Source of the DNA: DASXHY01 sp036272195
GTDB taxonomy: Bacteria; Verrucomicrobiota; Verrucomicrobiia; Limisphaerales; DASXHY01
Length of the DNA: 64,000 bases
Assembly (NCBI GenBank): GCA_036272195.1
Contig: DATAZE010000024.1
Location: forward strand, 62,001 to 126,000
Direction: 5' to 3'
Shown: positions 41,986 to 49,957 of the stretch, one piece after another
Numbering within the stretch: position 1 is the first letter of the stretch
Layout of the letters: each line of letters begins with the position of its first letter
The notes under the pieces: generated by a model
Seen by the model: only the letters and a program-made list of their open reading frames with translations
The model's database searches: none
What the model was told of the DNA's origin: nothing
Translations under genes and position numbers: made by a program

Positions 41986-43244
41986 GCGGTCGTTTCCTTC
42001 ATTGATTCGATGACGCGGCACACGGATCGCGCAATCATGAGTTCTTCGTCGGTGCGAATGATGCGGACTTCGACGCGGCTTCCTGTTTTGGAAATCACAT
42101 CTGCGTGGGCGGCATTGCGCGAGGAATCCAGTTCGATGCCAAGAAATCCCAACCCCTCGCAAATGCGCGCGCGCACGGGCGCGGCGTGTTCGCCGATGCC
42201 GCCGGCAAAAACCAAAGTGTCAAGTCCACCAAGCGCAGCGGCGTAAGCACCAATCCATTTTTTCGCCTGGTAACAAAACAGCGCCACCGCTTCTGCGGCC
42301 CGCACATCTTTGGATTCGCGCGCAAGCAGGTCGCGCATGTCGGGGCTGGTTTCGGAGACGCCGAGCAGGCCGGACTCGCGGTTTACCATCTGGTCGAATT
42401 GTGCGGTAGTCATCTTTTCGCTGCGCGCCAGGAATGTAACCAGGCCGGGATCAAGATCCCCGGATCGCGTGCTCATTACCAGGCCCGCGGCAGGAGTGAA
42501 GGCCATGGTGGTATCAATGCTCTTTCCCTCCCGCACGGCGGCCATGCTCGCGCCGTTGCCGAGATGAGCGAGAATCACACGGCCTTTCGCCGCGCGCGCG
42601 CCGGCGACGTGTTGGAGTTCCTGCATGAGATACGTGTAAGACAAACCATGAAAGCCATAGCGTTCAAGGCCCTTTGCGCCGTAGCGGCGGGGAATCGGGA
42701 GCAGTTTCGCCACTCGCGGCATCTCGCGATGAAATGCGGTGTCGAAGCAAGCGACCTGCGGCGTGGTGGGAAATCTTTTCGCGAAAACTTCCATGAGCTT
42801 GATTTCAGCCGGAAGATGTTCGGGATCGAAGGAACGGATACGGCGCAGTTCGGTGAGCATGGCCCGGTCAACAATCCGCGGCTCGCGATAATGCGGACCC
42901 CCATGCACGACACGATGTCCAACAGCTTTAAATGCGCCGCCGCTATTCATTTCCCCCAACCGGCGAAGCAAATGCTTCATCGCGCCTACGTGATTTGCCG
43001 CAGGGACTTCTGCGCGTTCAACCTGACGGCCTTCAGCGTCTTTCAACGTGAAGGTCGAGGCCGGCAGGCCAATGCGTTCAACGGCGCCGGAAAAACTGCG
43101 CTTCAATGACGCCGCTTCTTTGTATAAAGCAAACTTTAGGCTGGAGGAACCGGCGTTGAGAGCCAGTACAGCGCTTTCACCACGCGCCTTTTTTTTGGCG
43201 CGCTTGGGCGGCATCGCGGTTTGGCTGGCGGCTGACTTGCTCAT
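41982..43244 (-). CDS. ackA: Acetate kinase
   Basis: A 420-aa acetate kinase that converts acetyl phosphate and ADP to acetate and ATP, or the reverse. Motifs: 'VLALNAGSSSLKFALY' near residue 25-40, 'GHRVVHGGPHY', 'HLGNGASMAAV', 'GLVMSTRSGDLDPGLV', and 'LVFAGGIGEHAAPVRARICE'. The N-terminus has ~23 extra residues rich in Lys, Ala and Ser before the first strand (MSKSAASQTAMPPKRAKKKA). ATG 43244 was chosen over a TTG seven codons upstream that would overlap rpiB. Four-base overlap with xfp points to a coupled phosphoketolase-acetate kinase pair. Confidence 0.96.
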   Translation of the reverse strand: MSKSAASQTAMPPKRAKKKARGESAVLALNAGSSSLKFALYKEAASLKRSFSGAVERIGLPASTFTLKDAEGRQVERAEVPAANHVGAMKHLLRRLGEMNSGGAFKAVGHRVVHGGPHYREPRIVDRAMLTELRRIRSFDPEHLPAEIKLMEVFAKRFPTTPQVACFDTAFHREMPRVAKLLPIPRRYGAKGLERYGFHGLSYTYLMQELQHVAGARAAKGRVILAHLGNGASMAAVREGKSIDTTMAFTPAAGLVMSTRSGDLDPGLVTFLARSEKMTTAQFDQMVNRESGLLGVSETSPDMRDLLARESKDVRAAEAVALFCYQAKKWIGAYAAALGGLDTLVFAGGIGEHAAPVRARICEGLGFLGIELDSSRNAAHADVISKTGSRVEVRIIRTDEELMIARSVCRVIESMKETTA

Positions 43245-43254
43245 CTTTTTTTGA

Positions 43255-43698
43255 TTATTTTTCAAGCGCGGCGACTTTGCGCAATCGCCGCATGTGCCGG
43301 TCGGCCCCGCTGAATTTGGCGGACAAAAATGCCTGGATCAAATCCCACGCCAACTCCGGGCCTTCGATGCGTCCGCCGAGACAAATCACATTCATGTCGT
43401 CGTCCTCGACACCCTGCTTCGCCGAGAAATGATCCTCAATGAGGCACGCGCGCGCGCCTTTGATCTTGTTCGCGCAGACCGATGCGCCTACGCCGCTGCC
43501 GCAAACTGCCACGCCGCGATCCAGCTTGCCGCCGGCGACGGCGCGCGCGAGGGGGATGACGAAATCGGGATAGTCGTCATCCGGAACCAAACTGTGCGCG
43601 CCAAAATCCGTGACCTCGTGGCCGGCAGATTGCAATCGCGTCAGCAGGTCCTGTTTCAGGCCAAAGCCGCCGTGGTCAGTTGCAATTCCGATGCGCAT
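43255..43698 (-). CDS. rpiB: Ribose-5-phosphate isomerase B
   Basis: A 147-aa RpiB/LacAB-type isomerase interconverting ribulose 5-phosphate and ribose 5-phosphate. It starts 'MRIGIATDHGGFGLKQDLL' and has the active-site Cys in 'GVAVCGSGVGASVCANKIKG' and the family 'RACLIEDHFSAKQGVEDDDM' segment. ATG 43698 gives the normal length; the longer frame to 43812 overlaps zwf and was rejected. It sits between zwf (13 nt upstream) and ackA (10 nt downstream). An epimerase (rpe) that would make xylulose 5-phosphate for the phosphoketolase is absent from the block. Confidence 0.94.
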   Translation of the reverse strand: MRIGIATDHGGFGLKQDLLTRLQSAGHEVTDFGAHSLVPDDDYPDFVIPLARAVAGGKLDRGVAVCGSGVGASVCANKIKGARACLIEDHFSAKQGVEDDDMNVICLGGRIEGPELAWDLIQAFLSAKFSGADRHMRRLRKVAALEK

Positions 43699-43711
43699 AA
43701 CCTGATAATCG

Positions 43712-45097
43712 TTATTTCGCGTTCTCTTCGCGTACGACTGGGTTTTGCCAACCCACAGGAGGACCGATCCGTTGCGCCTCCTGCGGCCCCCAACTGCCTG
43801 GCTCATATTCAAAAACTGGCGTGCCGGCTTTCAACGCGGGATCAACAATCCGCCAGGCCTCCTCGACATAATCCTCACGGGCGAACAAGGTCGCATCACC
43901 GGCCATGGCATCGCCGAGAACACGTTCGTAGGCATCCATTTCGCCGGCGGATGGATGCCGGGCGATCATGAGTTCCGAAAGCTGCGTTTTCGATTCATCC
44001 GTGGGCGAACTCACATTCAGACCGAACGCGGCCACGACGTCCGGGCTGATGCGGAATCGGAAATAATTCGGCTGCAAGTTGTGATGCCGGTACATCGAGG
44101 GCGGGAGCCGCAAATGAACTTGAACCTCAGTACAGGTGACGGCTAGGGATTTTCCCGAGCGAATATAAATCGGCACGCCGCGCCAGCGCCACGAGTCGAT
44201 ATGTAATTTAAGCGCGGCGAATGTTTCCACCTTGGAATCAGGCGCAACGCCGGGCTCCTGCCGGTAACCGCGAAACTGGCCTCGCACAAGATTTTTTGGG
44301 TCCAGCGGCGTGATGGCCTTGAGAACCTTTACCTTTTCGTCGCGAATGGATTCGCTGTCGGTGCGGACGGGCGGCTCCATGGTGAGATTGGCCAGCACCT
44401 GGAACAAATGATTCTGGACGACGTCACGGACGGTTCCGACCTGCTCATAAAAAGCGCCTCGACCCTGGACGCCGAAATTCTCGGCCATCGTGATCTGGAT
44501 GCATTCAATGTGCTCACGATTCCAGAAGGGCTCAAAAATGGAATTCGCGAAACGGAAAAACAACATGCTGTGCACCGGTTGCTTGCCGAGATAATGGTCG
44601 ATACGAAAAATCGACTGTTCGTCGAAAGTTTTCAGCAGGATTTGATTCAATTCCCGCGCGGACGGAAGGTCACGCCCAAAGGGTTTTTCAATGATGACCC
44701 GCGCATGATTTGTGCAATCGGTTTTGGCGAGTTGCTCCACAACGGTGGCGAAAGCCGACGGCGGAATGGCCAGGTAATGCGCGGGGCGTTGCGCGGAACC
44801 CAATTCCTTTTTCAGCTTCTCAAACGTGGAAGTGTCGTTGTAGTCGCCGTCCACGTAACGCAGCAGTTTGCTTAATTTTTCGAATGCGTCGGAGTCGAGT
44901 CCCCCATGTTTCTCAACGCTGTCCTTCGCGCGCGCCTTGAGTTGGTCGAGGTTCCAGCCGGCCTTGGCCACGCCGATCACCGGCACATTGAGATGGCCAC
45001 GTTTCACCATCGCCTGCAGCGCGGGAAAAATCTTTTTATAGGCCAAATCTCCGGTCGCGCCGAAGAACACCAGGGCATCCGAATGAGTTGAGTTCAT
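43712..45097 (-). CDS. zwf: Glucose-6-phosphate dehydrogenase
   Basis: A 461-aa enzyme oxidising glucose 6-phosphate to 6-phosphogluconolactone with reduction of NADP+ (or NAD+). The Rossmann motif is 'LVFFGATGDLAYKKIFPAL', and the active-site block is 'IFRIDHYLGKQPVHSMLFFR'. 'IIEKPFGRDLPSARELN' lies between. Length is slightly shorter than the usual ~490 aa, but both domains are complete. It lies 5 nt after gnd. The next pathway step, 6-phosphogluconolactonase (pgl), is not encoded in this block. Confidence 0.96.
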   Translation of the reverse strand: MNSTHSDALVFFGATGDLAYKKIFPALQAMVKRGHLNVPVIGVAKAGWNLDQLKARAKDSVEKHGGLDSDAFEKLSKLLRYVDGDYNDTSTFEKLKKELGSAQRPAHYLAIPPSAFATVVEQLAKTDCTNHARVIIEKPFGRDLPSARELNQILLKTFDEQSIFRIDHYLGKQPVHSMLFFRFANSIFEPFWNREHIECIQITMAENFGVQGRGAFYEQVGTVRDVVQNHLFQVLANLTMEPPVRTDSESIRDEKVKVLKAITPLDPKNLVRGQFRGYRQEPGVAPDSKVETFAALKLHIDSWRWRGVPIYIRSGKSLAVTCTEVQVHLRLPPSMYRHHNLQPNYFRFRISPDVVAAFGLNVSSPTDESKTQLSELMIARHPSAGEMDAYERVLGDAMAGDATLFAREDYVEEAWRIVDPALKAGTPVFEYEPGSWGPQEAQRIGPPVGWQNPVVREENAK

Positions 45098-45102
45098 TAA
45101 GT

Positions 45103-46137
45103 TTACTTCGAAGGTTTCTCCAGGTGGCCGCCGAATCCAAGACGCATCGCGGAAAGAACCTTGTCTTGAAAATCAGCTTCACCGCGCGAGGCAAAGCGCT
45201 CGTAAAGCGCCGTGGTCAGGACGGGCACGGGGATGCCTTCGTCAATCGCGGCCTTGATGGTCCAACGGCCTTCGCCGGAATCGGAAACGTGGCCCTCGAA
45301 TTGTGAAAGCTTCGGGTCCGCAACCATGGCGCTTGCGGTCAGGTCCAGCAACCAGGACGCAATGACGCTCCCGCGACGCCACACTTCGGTGATGTCAGCG
45401 AGATTGAGTTCGTATTTGTAATGGTCGGGATCGCGCAACGGCGTGGTTTCGGCGTCAGCGGAGTGTTCCTGTTTGCCGATTGCGGCGGCATTCAGAACGC
45501 CGAGACCTTCGGCATAGGCGGCCATAAGACCGTATTCGATGCCGTTGTGAACCATTTTAACGAAATGACCCGCGCCATTCGGGCCGCAGTGCAAGTAACC
45601 TTGTTCGGCCGTGCCGCCAAGTTTTTCGCGTCCCGGCGTACGCGGGATGTCGCCCGTGCCCGGCGCAAGCGTGGCGAAAATCGGATCAAGACGCTGCACG
45701 ACGTCTTTCTCTCCACCAATCATCATGCAATAGCCGCGTTCCAATCCCCAAACGCCGCCACTGGTGCCGACATCCAGATAATGAATCCCTTTCGACGCGA
45801 GTTCTTTCGCGCGGCGGAGGTCATCGATGTAATAGGAATTTCCGCCATCGATGATCGCATCCCCCGCCTCGAGGTGAGGCAGCAGATTGGCAATGGTCTG
45901 GTCCACGACCGCGGCGGGAACCATCAGCCACACGGCGCGTGGTTTATTTAATTTTTTCGCGAAATCAGCAAAGGAAGTTGCACCCACGGCTCCTTCGCCG
46001 GCCAGGGTTTCAACCGCTTTCGGCGCGAGATCGAAGACGGTGCAAAGATGACCGGCTCGAAGTAGGCGCCGAACCATATTAGCGCCCATGCGGCCGAGGC
46101 CGACCATTCCGAGTTGTGTTGGCGACTGCGTTTTCAT
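45103..46137 (-). CDS. gnd: 6-Phosphogluconate dehydrogenase (decarboxylating), short form
   Basis: A 344-aa enzyme that oxidatively decarboxylates 6-phosphogluconate to ribulose 5-phosphate and CO2. Motifs: 'LGMVGLGRMGANMVRRLL' at the N-terminus, 'IIDGGNSYYIDDLRRAKEL', 'LDVGTSGGVWGLERGYCMMI', and 'GPNGAGHFVKMVHNGIEYGL'. It belongs to the short (~330 aa, GndA/YqeC-like) type, often NAD-linked, not the ~470-aa type; cofactor choice was not determined. It sits between pgi (15 nt upstream) and zwf (5 nt downstream). Confidence 0.93.
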   Translation of the reverse strand: MKTQSPTQLGMVGLGRMGANMVRRLLRAGHLCTVFDLAPKAVETLAGEGAVGATSFADFAKKLNKPRAVWLMVPAAVVDQTIANLLPHLEAGDAIIDGGNSYYIDDLRRAKELASKGIHYLDVGTSGGVWGLERGYCMMIGGEKDVVQRLDPIFATLAPGTGDIPRTPGREKLGGTAEQGYLHCGPNGAGHFVKMVHNGIEYGLMAAYAEGLGVLNAAAIGKQEHSADAETTPLRDPDHYKYELNLADITEVWRRGSVIASWLLDLTASAMVADPKLSQFEGHVSDSGEGRWTIKAAIDEGIPVPVLTTALYERFASRGEADFQDKVLSAMRLGFGGHLEKPSK

Positions 46138-46152
46138 AAAAAAATTTGCGAC

Positions 46153-47796
46153 TTATCGCTTTTGTTTCAGTTTGCGATAACGATTAATGAGATTGTTGGT
46201 GGACGTGTCGTGCTTGAGTTTGGGCGGCGTCTTGCTTTGGAGTTCGGGAATGATGCGTTGGGCAAGAACTTTGCCCAGTTCAACGCCCCACTGATCGAAC
46301 GAATCGATATTCCAGATGATGCCCTGCGTAAAAACGATGTGCTCATACAAGGCGATCAACCGGCCAAGCGCTTCGGGCGTGAGCCGGTCGGCGAGAATGG
46401 TGTTCGACGGGCGATTACCTTCGAAAACGCGGTGCGGCACCAGCCAAGACGGCGTCCCTTCCGCTTTGACTTCGGCGGCGGTTTTTCCGAACGCGAGCGC
46501 TTCAGCCTGAGCAAAGACATTCGCCAGCAGGATGTCATGATGAGGCCCCAGCGGCGTAAGCGCCTGACTGAAGGCGATGAAATCGCACGGCACCAACCGC
46601 GTGCCCTGGTGGATCAATTGATAGAAGGAATGCTGGCCGTTCGTTCCCGGCTCGCCCCAATAAATCGGGCCGGTCTGGCAATCTACTCGTTTGCCGTCCA
46701 GCGTCACGTGTTTGCCGTTGCTCTCCATCGTCAACTGCTGCAAATAGGCGGGAAACCGTTTCAGATATTGTTCGTACGGCAGGACGGCCACGGTATGCGC
46801 GCCAAGGAAATCGTTGTTCCAAATCCCGAGCAACGCCATAAGCACAGGCAGATTTTTCTCGAGCGGCGCGGCGCGGAAATGCTCGTCCATCTCATGAAAA
46901 CCAGCGAGCAGTTTGCGAAAGTTTTCCGGGCCGACGGCCAGCATCGTCGAAAGGCCAATTGCCGAATCTATCGAGTAACGTCCGCCGACCCAATCCCAGA
47001 ATCCGAACATGTTCGCGGTATCAATGCCGAACGCGGAGACTTTTTCGGCGTTGGTTGAAACGGCCACGAAATGTTTTGCCACGGCTTTTTCATTACCGCC
47101 CAATCCTTTCAACAACCACGCGCGCGCGCTCTGGGCATTCGTCATGGTTTCCAGCGTGGTGAAGGTCTTGGATGAAACAATGAAAAGCGTTTCGGCGGGA
47201 TTCAAATCATGGGTCGCCTCCACGAAATCAATGCCGTCCACGTTGGAGACGAAACGGAAAGTCATCGTGCGATCGGAGTAATGTTTCAACGCTTCGTAAG
47301 CCATCACCGGGCCGAGGTCCGAGCCGCCGATGCCGATGTTGACGACGTTACGAATACGTTTGCCGGTGAAACCTTTCCACGCACCGCTGCGCACGCGCCG
47401 GGAGAAAGCGGTCATCTTGTCGAGCACCGCGTGGACTTCCGGCACGACATTTTTTCCATCCACAACAATGGAGGCGTTTCGGGGCGCGCGAAGAGCCACG
47501 TGCAGCACGGCGCGCTTTTCCGTGACGTTGATTTTCTCGCCGCGGAACATGGCACCGATGCGCGCCTTCAAATCGCAATCCTTGGCCAACGCAACCAGCA
47601 GGCGCAGTGTTTCGTTCGTGATGCGGTTTTTTGAATAGTCCAGAAAAAGGCCGGCAGCTTCCACGTTCATACGCGTGCCCCGGCCCGGGTCAGAGGCGAA
47701 AAGCTCTCGCAACTGGAGCCGCTGAATTTTCTTCTGATGGGCAACGAGCGCCTTCCAGGTTTTCCGCTGGGTCAATGGTTTGTTGTTCAAGGTCAT
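46153..47796 (-). CDS. pgi: Glucose-6-phosphate isomerase
   Basis: A 547-aa isomerase between glucose 6-phosphate and fructose 6-phosphate, the first gene of the nine-gene block. Motifs: 'VVNIGIGGSDLGPVMAYEAL', 'LFIVSSKTFTTLETMTNAQS', 'DWVGGRYSIDSAIGLSTMLA', and 'INSFDQWGVELGK'-type C-terminal segment ('NIDSFDQWGVELGKVLAQRI'). Length fits the ~550-aa E. coli type. ATG 47796 has a strong ribosome site (GGAGAAG, 7 nt away), so it was preferred over the open frame to 47832. F6P from Pgi is also a possible substrate of the Xfp encoded downstream. Confidence 0.96.
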   Translation of the reverse strand: MTLNNKPLTQRKTWKALVAHQKKIQRLQLRELFASDPGRGTRMNVEAAGLFLDYSKNRITNETLRLLVALAKDCDLKARIGAMFRGEKINVTEKRAVLHVALRAPRNASIVVDGKNVVPEVHAVLDKMTAFSRRVRSGAWKGFTGKRIRNVVNIGIGGSDLGPVMAYEALKHYSDRTMTFRFVSNVDGIDFVEATHDLNPAETLFIVSSKTFTTLETMTNAQSARAWLLKGLGGNEKAVAKHFVAVSTNAEKVSAFGIDTANMFGFWDWVGGRYSIDSAIGLSTMLAVGPENFRKLLAGFHEMDEHFRAAPLEKNLPVLMALLGIWNNDFLGAHTVAVLPYEQYLKRFPAYLQQLTMESNGKHVTLDGKRVDCQTGPIYWGEPGTNGQHSFYQLIHQGTRLVPCDFIAFSQALTPLGPHHDILLANVFAQAEALAFGKTAAEVKAEGTPSWLVPHRVFEGNRPSNTILADRLTPEALGRLIALYEHIVFTQGIIWNIDSFDQWGVELGKVLAQRIIPELQSKTPPKLKHDTSTNNLINRYRKLKQKR

Positions 47797-47853
47797 ATTG
47801 TTTTCTTCTCCGCCCAAATTGATTTTTTGCAACTTTTTTCTGACGGCGTCCCA

Positions 47854-47928
47854 CTACTCCGTTTGCAATTCCGCCCATGTGGGCCCGTCAAATCTGCGCC
47901 GGACCGCGTGAACGTGGAACTACGAACA
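47854..47928. repeat. Family B repeat, copy 2 (leader of the pgi block)
   Basis: Starts CTCCGTTTGCAATTCCGCC and ends ACCGCGTGAACGTGGAACTA then CGAAC, the same ends as the copy at 12598-12674. Located 58 nt upstream of pgi, so it is transcribed with, or lies in the promoter region of, the carbon-metabolism block. The rest of the 260-nt gap to the phosphatase gene shows nothing else clear. Confidence 0.7.
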
Positions 47929-48055
47929 ATACCCGCTGGTTTCGGTATGCCGTCCCAATGCACGCCGTGCTTTCCCACAAATACACTCCTCGATAGAGCA
48001 TTTTCTTCAAGTTCCCTGGCCGCGTCGCAGAATCTTCACACGAGTCGCGGTTATG

Positions 48056-48658
48056 TCAATGACTGGCGCTCACGCGGGAAGTATCGTTCCACAGCCGGAT
48101 GACCGGCTGGGAAACGCTGTTCTCAAATCCCAGTATACTTACGCTGGCGGTGCTCAAGGTGAAAAATCTTCCGCCGGCGGGTTCAAGACCAAGAAACCGG
48201 GCGGCCAGCACCCGCAAAAAATGTCCGCTGGAAAATATCAGCACATCTCCTTTCACCGCGCGCACGCGGCCTAAAACTCTATCAGCGCGCGCGCCGACTT
48301 GCGCGGCAATCTCGCCGCCCGGGCAGCCATCGCGAAACAACTGCCAATCCGGGGCCTGGGCGTGGATTTCGGCGGTCCGAAGACCTTCGTATTTACCGTA
48401 GTTCCATTCAACGAGGTCAGGGTCCTTTTCGGCGACGCCGCCAAAGCCGGCCAGTTCGGCTGTGTGAGCAGCCCGTTGCAAAGGGCTGGTGAAGACCTTG
48501 GCGAACGAGATACCGGCCAGGCGTTTCTCCAACTGACGGGCTTCAGCTTCACCTTCATCAGTCAGAGGCAGGTTGGTGAGACCGGTGTGCTGACCGCTGA
48601 CGCTCCAGGCGGTCTGACCGTGCCGCGCCAGGTAAATCATCGTGAGATGTTCGGGCAT
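48056..48658 (-). CDS. Histidine phosphatase family protein (phosphoglycerate mutase-like)
   Basis: A ~200-aa protein of the histidine phosphatase superfamily, branch 1. The phosphohistidine motif is 'MIYLARHGQTAW' (His13), and the second catalytic His is in 'LIFSSGHFLRVLAARFLG'. 'SPLQRAAHTAEL' and 'EWNYGKYEGLRTAEI' are other family blocks. It could be a GpmB/CobC-type phosphatase; the exact substrate cannot be named. The frame is open to 48808, but a Met at 48658 (MPEHLTMIYLAR) or 48640 (MIYLAR) is a better start; the former is used. It is transcribed toward the pgi leader, 260 nt away. Confidence 0.85.
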   Translation of the reverse strand: MPEHLTMIYLARHGQTAWSVSGQHTGLTNLPLTDEGEAEARQLEKRLAGISFAKVFTSPLQRAAHTAELAGFGGVAEKDPDLVEWNYGKYEGLRTAEIHAQAPDWQLFRDGCPGGEIAAQVGARADRVLGRVRAVKGDVLIFSSGHFLRVLAARFLGLEPAGGRFFTLSTASVSILGFENSVSQPVIRLWNDTSRVSASH

Positions 48659-48875
48659 GTGAAAGAATAGTGGAAGTTTATCGAGGTGTTCAAGTGGGGT
48701 ATCGGGAAAAGTTCCAAGTTCCAAATGACATGCAACAACATCTTCGCAGTTTGAAGTTTTTCCACTCACGTCCGACTTTTTTCTTGGGTAATCAGCGGAT
48801 TGCAGCATATTCGTTTGGCGTGGTTTTTCCGCGTATCAATGTTCGTGAATCGAAGATGAAAATTTGGGCAACCGG

Positions 48876-49883
48876 ATGAAGTCGCCGCGGAAAATCCTCG
48901 CAATCCAATTCAAGTCCCTGGGTGACGCCATCGTGGTGGTTCCGTCATTGGAAGCGATCCGCAAGCACTTTCCGGACTGTGAATTGCACATGTTGGTCCC
49001 GGAAAGCAGCGCGCCACTGTTTCGACATCATCCGGGCCTGGCCAAAGTGTGGGCATTGCCGAGAGTCCGCGGACGGGCGCGGATCAAGGAGACCTGGCCG
49101 ATTTTGCGCGCGGTGCGGGCCGAGCGCTTCGACCGATCAGTGGATTTTTGCGGCAATGACCGCGGGGCGATCATGAGCCTGATGAGCGGCGCGCGAATGC
49201 GGTTGGGTGTCATTCAAGGCGGCGGATTTTTTGGACGGCGATTTTGTTACACGCAAACAATTCCCGCAGCCTCGCAAGATCTGCATGAGGCATTGCGGTT
49301 GGCGGATATTTTGTCCGTCTGGGACATCCCCACGCCGGCTTTAAAGCTCTCACTGTTTACCGATCCGTCACTCCAGGCATTCGCGCGCCGCCTGCTGCCG
49401 GAACGGTCGGTTATTTGTCATACCGGAGCCGCGCAATCCAAAAAGGAATGGCCGATAACTCATTGGGTGACGTTTCATCGCCTCGCGAGTGCGGCAGGTT
49501 ACAACCCGGTTTTCAGCCGGGGTATTGGGAAGCGCGAAGAAGCGGCGATGGAACAATTAAAAACGCTGGCGCCGGAAGCAAAAATACTTTCGCCGCTCAA
49601 GCTGGCCGAATTTATCGCCGTGCTCAAGGAGGCGCACGCGGTGGTTTCCAACGACACCGGGCCGATGCATTTCGCGGCGGCTTTGGGCGTGCCGATGGTC
49701 GCGTTATTCGGCCCAACCTCAGTCACTAAATGGGCGCCTCTGAGTGAACAGGTACGGATTTTGCAGGCGGAAAATTGCACGTGCCAGCGAACCGTCCACG
49801 ATTGCGAGAGTCCTGTGCATTGCATGACTCGGATTGCGCCGGAAGCTGTGTTCCAAAATCTCGTCGATGTGCTGCGGACGTAA
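48876..49883 (+). CDS. GT9 family glycosyltransferase (heptosyltransferase-like)
   Basis: A 335-aa protein of glycosyltransferase family 9, the ADP-heptose:LPS heptosyltransferase group that builds lipopolysaccharide core. It starts 'KILAIQFKSLGDAIVVVPSL' (the family N-terminus) and has 'ICHTGAAQSKKEWPITHW' and 'VSNDTGPMHFAAALGVPMVA', the nucleotide-sugar binding block. 'CTCQRTVHDCESPVHCM' near the C-terminus is Cys-rich, as often seen in this family. ATG 48876 is used; a TTG start four codons earlier is possible. It supports a Gram-negative-type outer layer with LPS or a similar glycan. Sugar donor unproven. Confidence 0.88.
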   Translation: MKSPRKILAIQFKSLGDAIVVVPSLEAIRKHFPDCELHMLVPESSAPLFRHHPGLAKVWALPRVRGRARIKETWPILRAVRAERFDRSVDFCGNDRGAIMSLMSGARMRLGVIQGGGFFGRRFCYTQTIPAASQDLHEALRLADILSVWDIPTPALKLSLFTDPSLQAFARRLLPERSVICHTGAAQSKKEWPITHWVTFHRLASAAGYNPVFSRGIGKREEAAMEQLKTLAPEAKILSPLKLAEFIAVLKEAHAVVSNDTGPMHFAAALGVPMVALFGPTSVTKWAPLSEQVRILQAENCTCQRTVHDCESPVHCMTRIAPEAVFQNLVDVLRT

Positions 49884-49891
49884 GCTTGGAA

Positions 49892-49951
49892 GTGCGGCGC
49901 GGGCTTTTCGCCCGTGCGATTCGGAACGCACGGGCAGGATGCTCGTGCCAC
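49892..49951. repeat. Family A double hairpin (between the GT9 and GNAT/aminotransferase genes)
   Basis: First hairpin CGGGCTTTTCGCCCG, linker TGCGATTCGGAA, second hairpin CGCACGGGCAGGATGCTCGT followed by GCCAC. It is parallel to the copy at 11224-11278 and lies between two convergent genes. Confidence 0.75.
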
Positions 49952-49957
49952 TTCGCC

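Noticed and set aside
41986..42162. N-terminal extension of phosphoketolase into ackA
   Set aside because: It lies wholly within ackA in another frame and the ATG at 41985 fits the family start and overlaps the ackA stop by four bases.
42105..43109. 334-codon + strand ORF opposite ackA, with similar ones at 46114-47058 (opposite pgi) and 28132-28983 (opposite lysC)
   Set aside because: Each lies fully within a strongly conserved metabolic gene on the other strand.
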